Assembly (NCBI GenBank): GCA_963693365.1
Contig: CAVNZM010000005.1
Location: forward strand, 3,472,001 to 3,536,000
Direction of reading: 5' to 3'
From: Amoebidium appalachense
Lineage: Eukaryota; Ichthyosporea
DNA length: 64,000 bases
Below, piece after piece: positions 30,332-44,278 of the stretch; within the stretch, counting starts at the first letter, position 1; each line of letters starts with the position of its first letter. Under the pieces are notes generated by a model, which saw nothing but the letters and a program-made list of their open reading frames with translations, was not told where the DNA came from and did no database searches. The position numbers and the translations under genes are program-made.

Positions 30332-30469
30332 GGGGGGTTTACGCTGTTTACTCGAGGCAAAGAGAACCAGTCTCAGGTATGGGGGGGGGGGGTTTTGCTC
30401 GGAATATCCCCTCAGCGGTATATCATGATCACGTACATAGATGTCGGGTGGTGACTATATATCAGGGTT
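30332..30469 (+). repeat. Direct repeat T1, left copy
   Basis: About 138 bp (TTTACGCTGTTTACTCGAGG ... GACTATATATCAGGGTT) repeated with a few differences at 37832-37966 in the same orientation, 7.5 kb away. Confidence 0.85.
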
Positions 30470-30547
30470 AGATAATTGTAATCGAATATCTATTATTGTA
30501 AACGGTGGTGAGGGACTGTCGCTATGTAGTCTGGCTTTTTTGGAGAT

Positions 30548-30780
30548 AGTTCTAACCCCAAAAGGCAGCGGTGCTGAATTAGACCTCAACAGTGGGTTCA
30601 AAATAAATGCCTCCGTGAGGGGATGGGGGGGAGGGGAGAGGGGTGGGGGGGGTAGACGAGAACTTCGGTGGGTGGGTGCGTGGGGGGAGAGGGGATGGGG
30701 AGCGGTGGGTGAGGAGGGTAGACGGAGGGGTGAAAAAATGGTGTAAGGGGAGGAGCTCGAGCCTGGGGGAACCTCTGGAA

Positions 30781-30811
<31 letters not shown>

Positions 30812-31631
30812 GGGGTGTTATTTTGTGTGGGTAAACGGAGAAGCAGAGAGCACAGATGGGTGTTATGATATACACAACACAGAGACACACGGGAAAAACA
30901 CAACCGGAGAGGTGGAACGATTTCTGGAACCATAGGAAATGAATACGACTGCTTGAGATTTATTCCAAGATGAAGTCCCTTTTATACTTGGGAATGTGAA
31001 ACGATAAACCAATCAAAAGAACGAAAACTATGAGTGTAAAATATATCGATGAAAATGTCTGTCGACACATAGAATATAAAACTCAATCCTCTAATGAAAG
31101 AAACTTCTAATAAAAGCACGGAAACATTTAACAAAATGAAACCACTTATGTAACTATTAATTCATAACATACATTTATACATGTTCTTATCATAACACGT
31201 CTAAATATAATTATTCCTAATAGTTGGAGAACATAGCACAATGCTACGTCGTGAGAAAGGAATGAGAAAGGAATGTAAGTTACTATATTTGGGAAAATAC
31301 AAACGAGATATGATTGGATGACATATATAGATTTTGACGCAAACGACAATACGTGTGCGCGAGCTAAGTATGTCGATACGTACACAGATCTAAGATGTCC
31401 TGTACACGGAAACAGAAAAGAAAGAAAGAAAGAAATGAAGAAAGGAAAAGGAAACAAACTACAACAACTAATAAATAAATACAAAACTCAACTTCTAAGT
31501 CTTGCTGAGAATCCAGTGAAGATGACAAGGAGGGGGGGGAGAGGGCTCGTATCCGGGTAATGCGCGCACACACGTGGGCTACCCCACCCCCACCCCCCAC
31601 CCCCTAGCACTCTCCCACCCCGGAGCCCCCT

Positions 31632-31667
<36 letters not shown>

Positions 31668-31975
31668 AAGAAAAAAAAAGAACCTGAAAAAATAAACCGA
31701 AAAGATCATTGAATATGAAGAAAATTACTCCCCCAGCTACTCCTTTTGGGGGCCCTCTCTCCCTGTGCCACGCGTTCCCTCCCCAAAAATCCCCCCGTCG
31801 GCTTCCCCTCGGTGACTAGCCTCCCCCCCCCCCCCCCACCCCCTAACGCCCCCTCCCCTCCCCCCCCCCCCCCCCCCTCCCCCTCCACACACACACACAC
31901 ACACACACACCACCACCATCACCACCGCCGCCACCACCACCAAGACATACACACATGGACACCGTGGCACCGTGA
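30548..31975 (+). repeat. Segmental duplicate S1, left copy, interrupted
   Basis: Two blocks, 30548-30780 and 31555-31975, match 36727-37436 in order. Shared words include AGCGGTGCTGAAT, AGACGAGAACTTCGGTGGGT, CCCCAAAAATCC and GACACCGTGGCACCGTGA. Between the blocks, 30830-31520 is AT-rich sequence absent from the right copy. That suggests an insertion here; its ends were not resolved. Confidence 0.65.
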
Positions 31976-32408
31976 AAACCAACATGCGCCGTGAAATTTA
32001 GATCATAGTAGCAAAAAACAGTATAAAAAAACGGGTTTACACGATCATATTTTGGGAAACGGTGGGAGCACTGCCCCTCGTGTACGCGTGCCAGTGGCTT
32101 ACTATGTTTTCCAGCACGGCCACGCATTAGACGAGGGATGCCGCAGGTGTCCCCGAGCGATACATACAACGGATTTACAGAATAACTATACACCCATGGC
32201 ACAGTTGGGTGGGAGCCTGGAAAAGAAAGAAAAAGCTAAAACTACCAAATCAAAATTAGCCAAATTTAGGAGAAAACCATAACAAAGAACCCTTCCAATT
32301 GCAAATTAGGGGTCTCCGCTGGAAGTGTATTGCGAAAAGCTAAGGTCTCCTAAGGTCTCTGGGGGGAGTACCTCCGTGAGCAAACCACATTTAACGAGAC
32401 AAACCCTA
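31976..32408. other. Unique sequence between S1 and the TTAA MITE
   Basis: A 76-codon frame at 32052-32282 ends in a Lys-rich segment but resembles nothing I know. No splice or regulatory signals stand out. Confidence 0.4.
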
Positions 32409-32901
32409 TTAAAGGGCCCAACCACATCGGCTGAGTCCACTTGCTCCGAGTAGAAAAGCCAGAGTTATTCTGTAGAAAGCAGAATTTTTCTGCTCTAAAA
32501 GCAGAATTATTCAGCAAAAGCAGATTTATTCTGCAAAAGCAGAATCAATCTGCTAAAAGCATGATCAATCTGCTAAAAGCAGAATCAATCCGCTAAAAGC
32601 AGAATCAATCCGCTAAAAGCAGAATTATTCTGCTGTCGAAAGCAGATAAATTCTGCTTTTTGTGAAATAATTCTCCAAAAGCAGAATAATTCTGCTAAAA
32701 GCAGATCTGATTCTGCCAAAAGCAGAGTGATTCTGCTTTTGCGGAATAATTCTGCTAAAAGCAGAGTGATTCTGCTTTTGCAGAATAATTCTGCTTTTTT
32801 TGCAGAATAATTCGGCTTTGCAGAATAATTCTGCATTTCGCAAGTTGACTCTGCCGATGTGGTTGGGTACCAGAGCACGAGTACATTTAGTGGGCCTTTA
32901 A
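32409..32901. mobile_element. TTAA-flanked MITE with palindromic GCAGAAT array
   Basis: TTAA at 32409-32412 and 32898-32901 flank a 485-bp element. The ends are inverted: left AGGGCCCAACCACATCGG, right CCGATGTGGTTGGG...GGGCCT. A 4-bp TTAA duplication is the hallmark of the piggyBac superfamily. The interior (about 32470-32850) is an array of roughly 18 units built on AAAAGCAGAATNATTCTGC, each a near-perfect small palindrome. No protein is encoded, so it would be mobilised in trans. Confidence 0.7.
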
Positions 32902-33216
32902 GTATTCATTAGAAAACGATTACAATGCCAAGCTAAAGCCATTAAATTTTGCACGTTACGGCCGTCCACTATGTCTTTAAGAAATGCGTCTATCTGACAT
33001 ATATGCACGTGCCAAGGTGGGCCCGGATTCCTACCCCCCCCCCCCCCCCCTGGCCATGGGCCCCTCCCCGGGCCCCCCCGTCCCCCCCCCCCCCCCCCGG
33101 GCCGGCCCCCCCCCCCCCCCCGCGCCAGCACACCCTACTGGATCTAGGGGGAGAGGATGGAAGAGGGGAAAGGGGGTAGGTTTTTTCAATTATATCTTTT
33201 TTGGGGGGGAGGGGGG
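32902..33216. other. C-tract region left of the copia relic
   Basis: Unique sequence to 33030, C-tracts (33035-33120) and a G-tract (33203-33216). The G-tract is the target site of the copia-like element. Confidence 0.6.
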
Positions 33217-33329
33217 TGCCGGAGTAACCAAGACCACACCCAAATGGCTTGCCAACTGAATTGATTTATTTTAGCCTCGTGTCGGGTTTTTATACCCGCA
33301 GATCTGAATTCTAGATTCAGTGATCTATG

Positions 33330-34601
33330 TCTAAAGAATGGAAAGACACCTGAACAGTATGTTTGTAGTCCGTTCCGAGACTTGCCAGACTGACCTTCCG
33401 AGGTCTGTCTACCGTGTTTTATTTGCAGGTGCATAGACATCAAGATATCAGCGTGGATGGATATCCACCAACGTGAATATCGGTTTCGCTTCTCGGCGAG
33501 TAGTCGACGAGTGCTCATCAGCACATCCCCCGCACAAAGAAGTCTGGCTTCGTTCCTGAAGCCTACCTTGTGCATCTTTGAGAGATGAGCGCACTCTTTC
33601 AATAAAAACTAAATTCTATGTATTCTATATATTGACTATTCCACTGTATCTATTCCATTATACTATTCTAGGTGAGTGGGTTTTGTTTGTGGAGTCTGCC
33701 ACTAAACTCCAGGTTTTAGGGGGAAAACACTCTCACTGGCAGAAACCCCAAGGGCTCTACTCCTAGTCCCTTTTCGTGAACAATGAGCACATGGTCATGC
33801 TAGTCCAGCTAGCTTTTCTAGACCAGAGAGCGGGCGTGTGTGGTTTTGTGCCATTGTTTTGAGAATCGTTGTGGTATGCTGTGCCATCGCATCTGCATGG
33901 CTCGCATCTCAAACCACTGTTTGTTGGTTTTTTTGTTTTTGTTTTTTTGTTATAAGTCGTGGTACTACAAGTCTGTATGTACCGTGGCCATTGCCCAGAA
34001 TCTGTTGGGTTTTCAGCCAGCAATAAAGCATGGAACGCCTTTACACTTACATCTTTCGAGTTCTTAGAAAGTTAGGTCTGTTAGTTAGGGTTGCTCAAGT
34101 CTGTAGCACCCTACTACGTTCTTCTCTTTCTTTCCCTTTTGGATGCTCATGCAAGTGCGTCTCATTGCAGTATTGTCAGCTGTCTGCGCGACAAATTCTT
34201 GACAGGTCGCCAAAGCGTGATGGATGGCGGAGGCTTGCAGAGTTCTGGCAGTCGTAAAGTTTTGGCAGCGTCAGAGTGTGGAAGCGTGGAGAAGGAGAGA
34301 AACGAGAAGCGCGCTGCTGTAGTTCGTCTACTACTGCAGATGTCGTGCGCCATGAGTTCTTGCGCAGTGGACTCGGAAGAGCAAGATCCAAAAAGTCTGC
34401 TACCATCTAAAGAATGGAAAGACACCTGAACAGTATGTTTGTAGTCCGTTCCGAGACTTGCCAGACTGACCTTCCGAGGTCTGTCTACCGTGTTTTATTT
34501 GCAGGTGCATAGACATCAAGATATCAGCGTGGATGGATATCCACCAACGTGAATATCGGTTTCGCTTCTCGGCGAGTAGTCGACGAGTGCTCATCAGCAC
34601 A
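33330..34601 (-). mobile_element. TRIM A: small non-coding LTR element nested in copia LTR
   Basis: Terminal direct repeats 33330-33525 and 34406-34601 are both 196 bp and look identical, so this insertion is recent. TATG is duplicated on both sides (33326-33329, 34602-34605). On the minus strand the LTR begins TGTGCTGATGAGC; it is followed by TGGTAGCAGA at 34405-34396, the primer-binding site for initiator tRNA-Met, and GCGGGGGA directly precedes the 3' LTR as polypurine tract. The 880-bp interior has no recognisable protein. These are the features of terminal-repeat retrotransposons in miniature. Confidence 0.85.
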
Positions 34602-34988
34602 TATGGAACAATCGAATGACCAATCAAAGCATTAGCCAATCAATCATAGCCAACTTAACCGCTATGCATTCCAAACAAGATCCAGAACCGACTGATGTGG
34701 CATTGAGCCTATCCGTGAACGATGATCACGTCTACTGAATCCACACGTACGGCACACGTACGGACACGTACGTCTGTGTCTATACGCTACACACAAACTG
34801 AGCTACACGTGCTAGAAGCATTGCACTATTCTCGGAATGCCAATGCTTAAACCATCACGCACACATGATGTACTAGACTGATGAACTGATATATGTTTGA
34901 TATGCCGTATGAGCACAATAATATCGATTATTATTCTGACCATATCTTCTTCTTGATGGTATCCCCCTCTAACGTCCCTCCATTTGCA

Positions 34989-35701
34989 TCAGCATAGATA
35001 GCCCATGAGCACCTGCTCCTCTCTCATTAAGCGCTCGACCACTCTGTCGATACTCCGCTCGTTGTCACCGGATGCTTCCAAAGCTGATACCGCCACGCGG
35101 AAACGTTTGGGCAGGCTGTCCGTAAACACTGCAATCAGCAGCTCCGCATCAATCTCCTTCAAGTTGATGCCCGCGTCAATCAACAGCAAAGCGATTGCGT
35201 TGAAGCGCCCGTACTACTCAGCAAAAGACTCGTGAGCTTGCATCTGCATACGCAAAAGCTGGCGCCACAGTGTAGACTTGCGTGAACCCGCACTCATGCG
35301 GTGAACTTGCCGTAACTTGGCCCACATGTCAGCAGGGTGATCGGATGCTAAGCCGGTCAGGTGTTGTAGTTGCTCGTCTGACAGTGTCATGATGATGAGC
35401 GCCCGTGCCAAATCGCAGCGGTTCTCATAGCACACAAGCTCGGTGCTGTCCACAGTGTTAGTCGTGGTCGTCTCGGTTGTAGTGGCCGCACACTCTCCTC
35501 TTCACCACTGCCCTGCTCCGACGCTGGTGACACCTCTGTGACACCTGGCGCCTTCTCAGTGCCGTTAATGACGTTCCACACATAATTCACAATAAAGGCG
35601 GATTTCATGCGAAACTCGTACACTGCAAAATTGTCTCCCTCACTGAGGCGAATCCTCTCAATCCCGATAGGCCTCTTGAAGCTCGCATCAGTAGACGCCA
35701 T
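34989..35701 (-). pseudogene. Copia-type gag (UBN2-like) pseudogene
   Basis: From ATG at 35701 the protein starts like plant and protist copia gags (short N-terminus with SEGDNFAVYEFRMK). It changes frame near 35490 and continues with the ALIIMTLSDEQLQHL and MWAKLRQVH segments typical of the gag-polypeptide family. It then meets an in-frame TAG after QAHESFAE and resumes in the same frame with YGRFNAIA to about 34989. One frameshift and one nonsense codon make it non-functional. There is no zinc knuckle or pol. Confidence 0.75.
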
Positions 35702-35938
35702 TTTTCAGAAATTGGTATACCCAGAAACTCTCTCAGAAACGCGCACAGAATTGGCAAAAAAGCCCGGCAGAAGATTGCCAAAAACGCCAAACAAGGCAGC
35801 ACGACGTTGGGCCTCCATCCTCAGAAGAAGTGCAGCAAAAAGCAGCACAGCAACGACCACTCTCGGCGGCCCACCGGACGTAAGCTGGCGCAGCAAAGGG
35901 GTGCGAACTAAGGTCTAAGGATCCTTTGGATTCGCGAA

Positions 35939-36389
35939 TGCCGGAGTAACCAAGACCACACCCAAATGCCTTGCCAACTGGAGATAGTATTTTAGCCTCG
36001 TGTCGGGTTTTTATAGCCGCAGATCTGAATCCTAGATTCAGTGATCTATGGAACAATCGAATTACCAATCAAAGCAATTAGCCAATCAATCATAGCCACC
36101 TTAACCGCTATGCATTCCAAACAAGATCCAGAACACACTGACGTGGCACTGAGCCTATCCGTTAATCAATCACGTCTACTGAATTCACACGTACGGCACA
36201 CGTACGGCATGTACGCCTGCCAGGTGTCTATACGCTACACACAAACTGAGCTACACGTGCTAGAAGCATGGCACTATTCTCGGAATGCCAATGCTTAAAC
36301 CATCACGCACACATGATGTACTACATTGATGAACTGATATATGTTTGATATGCCGTATGAGCACAATAATATCTAATAATATTCTGACA
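35939..36389 (-). repeat. 5' LTR of the copia-like relic
   Basis: 451 bp, TG...CA ends on the minus strand; its partner at the other end is interrupted by TRIM A. It contains CACACGTACGGCACACGTACGG near 36187. Confidence 0.8.
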
Positions 36390-36726
36390 GGGGGGAGGGG
36401 GGAGGAGGGCGGGAGGCGGCCCGGAGGGGTGTAGATAAAGTCTTTTTTGGGCTGGCGGAATGGCTGAAGGGTGCCTCGGTGAGGGGCACTATTCTATACT
36501 ACACGACCTTGTCACCATCACACGCGTGATCCCGCCACCCCAAATCCCACAGCCCCACCACACTACGCCAAATCCCCCTCACTCGACATGTACAGGGAAA
36601 ATTTCGTAACCGGTCCCCCTTAGCTTTTTGAAATCTTTGAAAATTAGCACGGCCCACCGAGTTCTTTTGTAAATTGTTTGACGGGCTCAGTCTACATAGA
36701 AAGCAGGTATATATCTCTTTTGGGCC
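36390..36726. other. Sequence between copia LTR and S1 right copy
   Basis: A G-tract (36390-36410) followed by unique sequence. No gene recognised. Confidence 0.5.
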
Positions 36727-37053
36727 GATACCACCAAAAGGAAGCGGTGCTGAATGAGACCTCATCATCACAAAATGGGCTCAAACCAAATGCCTCGGTG
36801 AGGGGGGTGGGATGCGGGGGGCTAGGGGGGGGGGGGGGGAGGGGGGGAGTAGACGAGAACTTCGGTGGGTGGGGGGGTGGGGGGGGGGGGAGGGTAGACG
36901 AAGGGGTGAAAAAAGGAGGAAGAGGGGAGTCCACGGCGGGGGAGGGGGGGAGGAGGAGGTCTCGGATTCGGAGATGCGCGCATGTACGTGAGCTGACCCC
37001 CACCCTCCAGTGGCACCCCCTAGCTATAGCACTCTAAAAACCCGGAGCCTCTT

Positions 37054-37103
<50 letters not shown>

Positions 37104-37436
37104 AAAAAAAAGATCAACGACTATGATATTAAGAACATTACTTACCCCAGCTACAGTCCTCCGGGAGGCCCTCTCCCCCGGTGCCATCCTGCGCCTCCCC
37201 AAAAATCCTCCTCTCGAGCTCGGTCGCCCCCGAGTCGGTGGCTGGGCCTCCCCTCTCCCCCCCTCCCCCCCCCCCCCCCCCTCTCGGTCCCCCCTCCCCC
37301 CTCCCCCCTCCCCCCCTCCCCTCCCCTCCCCCCCCCCCCCCCCTCAAAAAAAAAAATACAAAAAAACACACACACCACCACCACCACCAAGCTCGTGGCA
37401 AGACACACACACATGGCCATTGACACCGTGGCACCG
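36727..37436 (+). repeat. Segmental duplicate S1, right copy
   Basis: Uninterrupted counterpart of the left S1 (30548-31975). It includes a (C)n(A)n tract at 37059-37111 and ends GACACCGTGGCACCGTGA. Confidence 0.65.
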
Positions 37437-37831
37437 TGATAACTTCGGTCGACATTGGCACCATGGAATTGAGATATTCAAAAAAACAAAACTGTTCAAG
37501 CTGAGACATTCGTGAGTCGTAACTCCCCAGGCTGTGAAATTAATAGGTGTATTATGGTCACAGAATTGTCCTGAAACCTCGAAAATCTCCCCAACTTCTT
37601 AAGTTAGGTCCGTTAGGTCCATTAATTTTCCAACCGTTCCCTAATACAGCCAAAACTATTGAAAAAAAATACATCCAGGCAGAGGAATAGTAGCTGAAAT
37701 GGCACCAGCCAAAAACGAATTTCACACCCCGTGACACGTTCTGACTGTCTGAAAACATGTGCGCGTGCACCCTGAGGACAATCATCGAACTGGATAAAGT
37801 CACGATTCCAAATTATTCTCAACACATGTAT

Positions 37832-37966
37832 TTGGGGTTTACGCTGTTTACTCGAGGCAAAGAGAGACCAGTCTCAGGTATGGGGGGTTTTTGCTCGGAA
37901 TATCCCCTCAGCGGTATATCATGATCACGTACATAGATGTCGGGTGATGACTATATATCAGGGTTT
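37832..37966 (+). repeat. Direct repeat T1, right copy
   Basis: Second copy of the 30332-30469 repeat, same orientation, with a shorter G-tract in the middle and an extra GA after GGCAAAGAGA. Confidence 0.85.
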
Positions 37967-38023
37967 ACTTTCTCTACGAGACACCATAAAGACTAAGAAA
38001 AATCAATTAGTTGGGGTTCCCCG

Positions 38024-38140
38024 GTTTTTTTTTTTTTTTTTTTTTTTTGGGAGGGGGGGGTTGGGGGGGTTGCCGAAGGGGAGGGGGGGGGGGGGGGGGG
38101 GGGGGGGAGGGGCTCCCCTGGGATACTCGGTATCAGCCGG

Positions 38141-38212
<72 letters not shown>

Positions 38213-38250
38213 GTGCGTGCCACGTGCGTGCGTGTGTGTGTGTGTGTGTG
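38024..38250. repeat. T-run, G-tract and (GT)n compound repeat
   Basis: T-run 38026-38048, G-tract 38080-38107, then GT run 38142-38206 with GC-rich variants to 38250. The T-run could be the A-tail of the neighbouring minus-strand LINE, but G and GT sequence lies between, so this is uncertain. Confidence 0.8.
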
Positions 38251-39042
38251 TGCGCTAGAATTTTTTAGTGATATGTTTCTCAAGCCAATCAACACATCTA
38301 ATAAACAGGTCGTAGTTACGCGTGTTTAGTATAAAATCAAGGATGTTGTAATTTACAGGTAGGCTATCTTTCTGGGTGTCTGTTGTGAATGTGACGTGTG
38401 TGTGTTGCGGTATTATGTGGTCTATCACACTACATTTGGCGATACATGACCGTTTAAACTGGTGTGTGTTGTGTGTGTTGTTTGGGCATGCAAACGATGC
38501 CACCTTATACTTATTAGATCTCCACTGTATAGCACGTGTACAGTAAAAGCGTGGTAATTCATCAATAATACCGGGCCATCAGCTAGAGAAAGACCAGTTC
38601 TACAGGAAGGTAATATGTATTTAGGTGTTATACATTTGCCAGTGCCATATTTGGTAATATGGTCAAGGCGGTCATTATATATAAAACGAGACATAAGGGC
38701 TTAGTTTTTCAAGGTGTCTGCTTTCATCGGGTCTAGTGTTGTGTGGTATCTTTTTCCATTTGTTATATTGCGTGATTATCTTGTGATTGTGTACATGTTT
38801 AATAAGTAAGTGGCAGTCCAAAGTCACACGCACACTTTTGCGGGGTTTATTTGTATTTGTGCCCGGAGGAGAAGGAGAGAGAGAGGGAAGGAAAGAGGGG
38901 AGAGGTGTGGAGGGGACAGGTCGGATAGAGAAGAGAGGGTGGGAGGGCAAATACTTCTTTACGCGGCTTATGTGCTTATTGAATTTCAGCGCGAGATGGG
39001 ATACTCTAGCAACTATTGGGACCAGACCATATATCAAGAGCG

Positions 39043-39780
39043 TTACAGGCCCAGGTTTACAACAGCTGTTAGATAGAAAGGAGGCAACTTCTGCTTCAAG
39101 GAAATTTGCCAAGGGTTTAAGCGCTCTAGTTCTCTCTTTCTTGATCCAAGCGGTGAGAAGGGGTAAACCATATTCACATGCCGGGAAGACAAAAGAGCGA
39201 ATAAATCTAAGTCTAGTAGAAGGATGGAGGGGTGTGTCTTTAAAAATATTAGCCGAGAAACCGAGAAGAAAGCTAACCGCTTACGAGCCAACTCTACCCT
39301 CTTTTCGACCAAATGGGAAAACATAACACCAACAGAATTAACCGGAACACCAAGATATTTGTATTCTGGAACTATAGGTACAGGTTTAGATGATAATATA
39401 AAGGTGTGTAAATTGTTAGCTATATCAGGTACAAGAACACCACATTTGTCTATGTTAAGGATAATCAGGTTTGCCTTGCACCACTCTGACACTACATTGA
39501 ACAATCTTTGCAGGCGTCTAGGGGTATGGGCAAGGAGGGACAGGTCATCAGCATAGAGAAGTGCAGGCGGAAAGTTATTAATAGGGTCATCATTTTCGGC
39601 ATAAATCTTGACAGCCAAATCATCTATAAATAGGTTAAACAAAAAGGGGCTAAGCAATGAACCCTGCAAGAGACCTCTAGTACGAGCAAAACCATATGAA
39701 AGATGCCCATTAACCACAGCTCTACCATAGGTTTGAGAAAGAGTGCTTCTAACAGAACACCAATGCGGTGTGGTACACCC
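39043..39780 (-). pseudogene. LINE reverse transcriptase, motifs B-D
   Basis: Contains GLLQGSLLSPFLFNLFIDDL (motif B), LLYADDLSLLAH (catalytic YADD, motif C), and the downstream CKANLIILNIDKCGVLV segment. The earlier motifs (SCGTDGLPAGFL, VIPIVKKDSK, QSAFRKNNSC and YVGFIDWKTA) lie at 44510-39926, around the two insertions. A roughly 140-bp A-rich interruption separates motif A from this part. Confidence 0.85.
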
Positions 39781-39925
39781 CTAACACGTACTGACGTGTT
39801 GCCGCACGTGCGACGTCATACATCTACTCAGTTAAAAAAAAAAAAAAAAAAAAAAAAAAGAAAGGGGACACCGCCTCAGTAGGTGGTAGGTTACACCCCG
39901 TGCAGCAAGCTTTTCCCATAGGAGA
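39781..39925. other. Possible small insertion with A-run inside LINE
   Basis: Between two in-order RT segments lies about 140 bp with a run of about 28 A (39834-39861). GGTACACCCC at 39771 and GGTTACACCCC at 39890 flank part of it and could be an imperfect target duplication of a SINE-like insertion. Confidence 0.35.
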
Positions 39926-40429
39926 CTAGGGGAGACAGAATCGTATTACTGCAGTTTTCCAATCAATAAAGCCAACATATCGTGCACCAACCTGAACTTG
40001 CATAGAATCGTGCAGTGCCGTTATTTGAACATAACATGAATTGTTTTTACGAAAAGCGGATTGGCATGGGTGTATGTGAAGAATAGATTGAAACCTAGGG
40101 TGATGTGCAAATAACCTAAGGGCCTGTTTGGCAACGCGGGTTAGTGTAATCTGGATTTCGGGGGATATCTGGATATCAAAATCGAGATCCAGATTATGCT
40201 GCAGAATCCGGATCTCAGCCGAAACCTGGGTTAAGCCGGGTAGATAACCCATGGATGCCAAACAGCCCACGTACGATTTCGGGTTAGATTTGCTCTGCAG
40301 CTGTCACGCTGTTCATCACCGGTCGGTGACTTGCAATTGCAGACCCGCTACACATATACACCATAGCGATAAGCAGTAATAAACCACGAAAGTGCTGAGT
40401 TGTATACGGTTTTATTTGAGACACTCACC

Positions 40430-42644
<2,215 letters not shown>

Positions 42645-42694
42645 ATAGTAAATGAGCACTGAATCGTGCAGTGACATGTGTCCGTCCCGTCCCC

Positions 42695-42731
<37 letters not shown>

Positions 42732-43330
42732 AAAGAAAGATAGTAGGTAAAAGAAAAGAAAAAAACTGCACACACACACACCTTTCTGCACATGATGTTG
42801 CAAAGGTCATTCTGAGTACTTTGTATTCCTACTAATGCTGCACCAGGCGGCGAGGCCGAACACTAAAACAATGATTTCAAACGGTGATCACTACATCATA
42901 CTCACTTCTACACGTAAAAGATGTTTCTTGCACTATCCCCCCGCCCACACCATAACAAAAAAAAGAAAGAAATTGGCGCCCTTTCAACAATCCTTTTTTG
43001 GCCACTTCAAACTATCGACGATTGGTGCAAAAGGACACCATATATAGTTCCATAAAATGAACATTCATTGGGTCGGACATTCAGGACCTGAAAGGATTTC
43101 GCGCTAATCCACCTCCCGAGGTGGATTAGTGGAATCCAGATTACGGCCATGTCCGAGGGGTTTGAAACCCAGATTTACGTGACCGGATCTGTCTGTCTGT
43201 TTGGCAGCGGCTGGATTTTGAGATTTGGATTTAGCGCTAAACCCAAAATCGCCCGTAATCCGGATTTAGGACCCTAAACCCGGGTTGCCAAACAGGCCCT
43301 AAGTAAGCAAGCTTCAAAGAATCTACGAAT

Positions 43331-44278
43331 AATCAGGAGTCATGGGGCGAGTGGCCGAGCGAGACCGAAGTTATTTCGGCGAGCCGTCGGTTATTTTGGC
43401 GAGCCGATAGGCGAGCCAAAATAATCGTCAAGGCGAGCCGAAATAACGAGGTCGAGCGAGGACACGAGCCGACATGATCCGGTTACGATATGACCCATAA
43501 AGATTTAGCATTCACTTTATTGATACATTATGCAAACTTTAACTCGGTTATTTGATTCATACATCATTACATTCACATTTCAGGCTCATTTTCCTAGTGA
43601 TCGCTTTGATTGGCTAGCAGCGCACTCACCCATTAACCCGGTTATTCGATTCCTCTAACCCAATAGAAATGTCCATAGCCTGGTTATTTCGGTGAGTGCG
43701 CTCTAGGCCAATCACGGCAAGACTAACTGAAGTTAAAGGTCGTGTCGTCATCCAATCAGATCACACCCCGACGCTCGGAATATCGTAACCCAGGTTACGA
43801 TATATTCCGAGCGTCGGGGTGTGATCTGATTGGATGACGACACGACCTTTAACTTCAGTTAGTCTTGCCGTGATTGGCCTAGAGCGCATTGATTCATACA
43901 TCATTACATTCACATTTCAGGCTCATTTTCCTAGTGATCGCTTTGATTGGCTAGCAGCGCACTCACCCAGGGTTAATGGGTGAGTGCGCTGCTAGCCAAT
44001 CAAAGCGATCACTAGGAAAATGAGCCTGAAATGTGAATGTAATGATGTATGAATCAAATAACCGAGTTAAAGTTTGCATAATGTATCAATAAAGTGAATG
44101 CTAAATCTTTATGGGTCATATCGTAACCGGATCATGTCGGCTCGTGTCCTCGCTCGACCTCGTTATTTCGGCTCGCCTTGACGATTATTTTGGCTCGCCT
44201 ATCGGCTCGCCAAAATAACCGACGGCTCGCCGAAATAACTTCGGTCTCGCTCGGCCACTCGCCCCATGACTCCTGATT
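43331..44278. mobile_element. Foldback element with perfect 309-bp inverted arms
   Basis: Left arm 43331-43639 and right arm 43970-44278 are exact reverse complements as far as I can read. The centre holds a second palindrome (43698-43887, midpoint about 43791) and an 82-bp direct copy (43888-43969) of the inner left arm, which abuts its own complement in the right arm. No protein is encoded. Ends read AATCAGGAGTC. Target duplication is unclear; TA on both sides is possible. It is inserted in the LINE reverse transcriptase. Confidence 0.85.

Larger units (their letters stand above)
33217..36389 (-). mobile_element. Copia-like LTR retrotransposon relic, gag only
   Basis: On the minus strand the 5' LTR is 36389-35939 (451 bp), starting TGTCAGAAT and ending GGTTACTCCGGCA. 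The 3' LTR is 34942-34606 plus 33329-33217, split by TRIM A. LTRs are alike but carry many substitutions, so the element is old. A purine run (AAGAAGAAGATA) precedes the 3' LTR. GGGGG on both sides fits a 5-bp target duplication. The interior, about 1 kb, encodes only a gag-like protein; protease, integrase and reverse transcriptase are absent, making this a deletion derivative. Confidence 0.8.

Noticed and set aside
32052-32282. 76-codon Lys-rich frame considered as a small gene
   Set aside because: No domain, no splice context, no conserved partner in the window.
32470-32850. GCAGAAT array considered as a CRISPR-like repeat-spacer array
   Set aside because: Units are contiguous 17-21 bp palindromes without unique spacers, enclosed by TTAA and inverted ends, which fits a MITE.
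33330-34601. Interpretation as a plus-strand element
   Set aside because: On the plus strand there is no primer site or polypurine tract; both are present and correctly placed on the minus strand.
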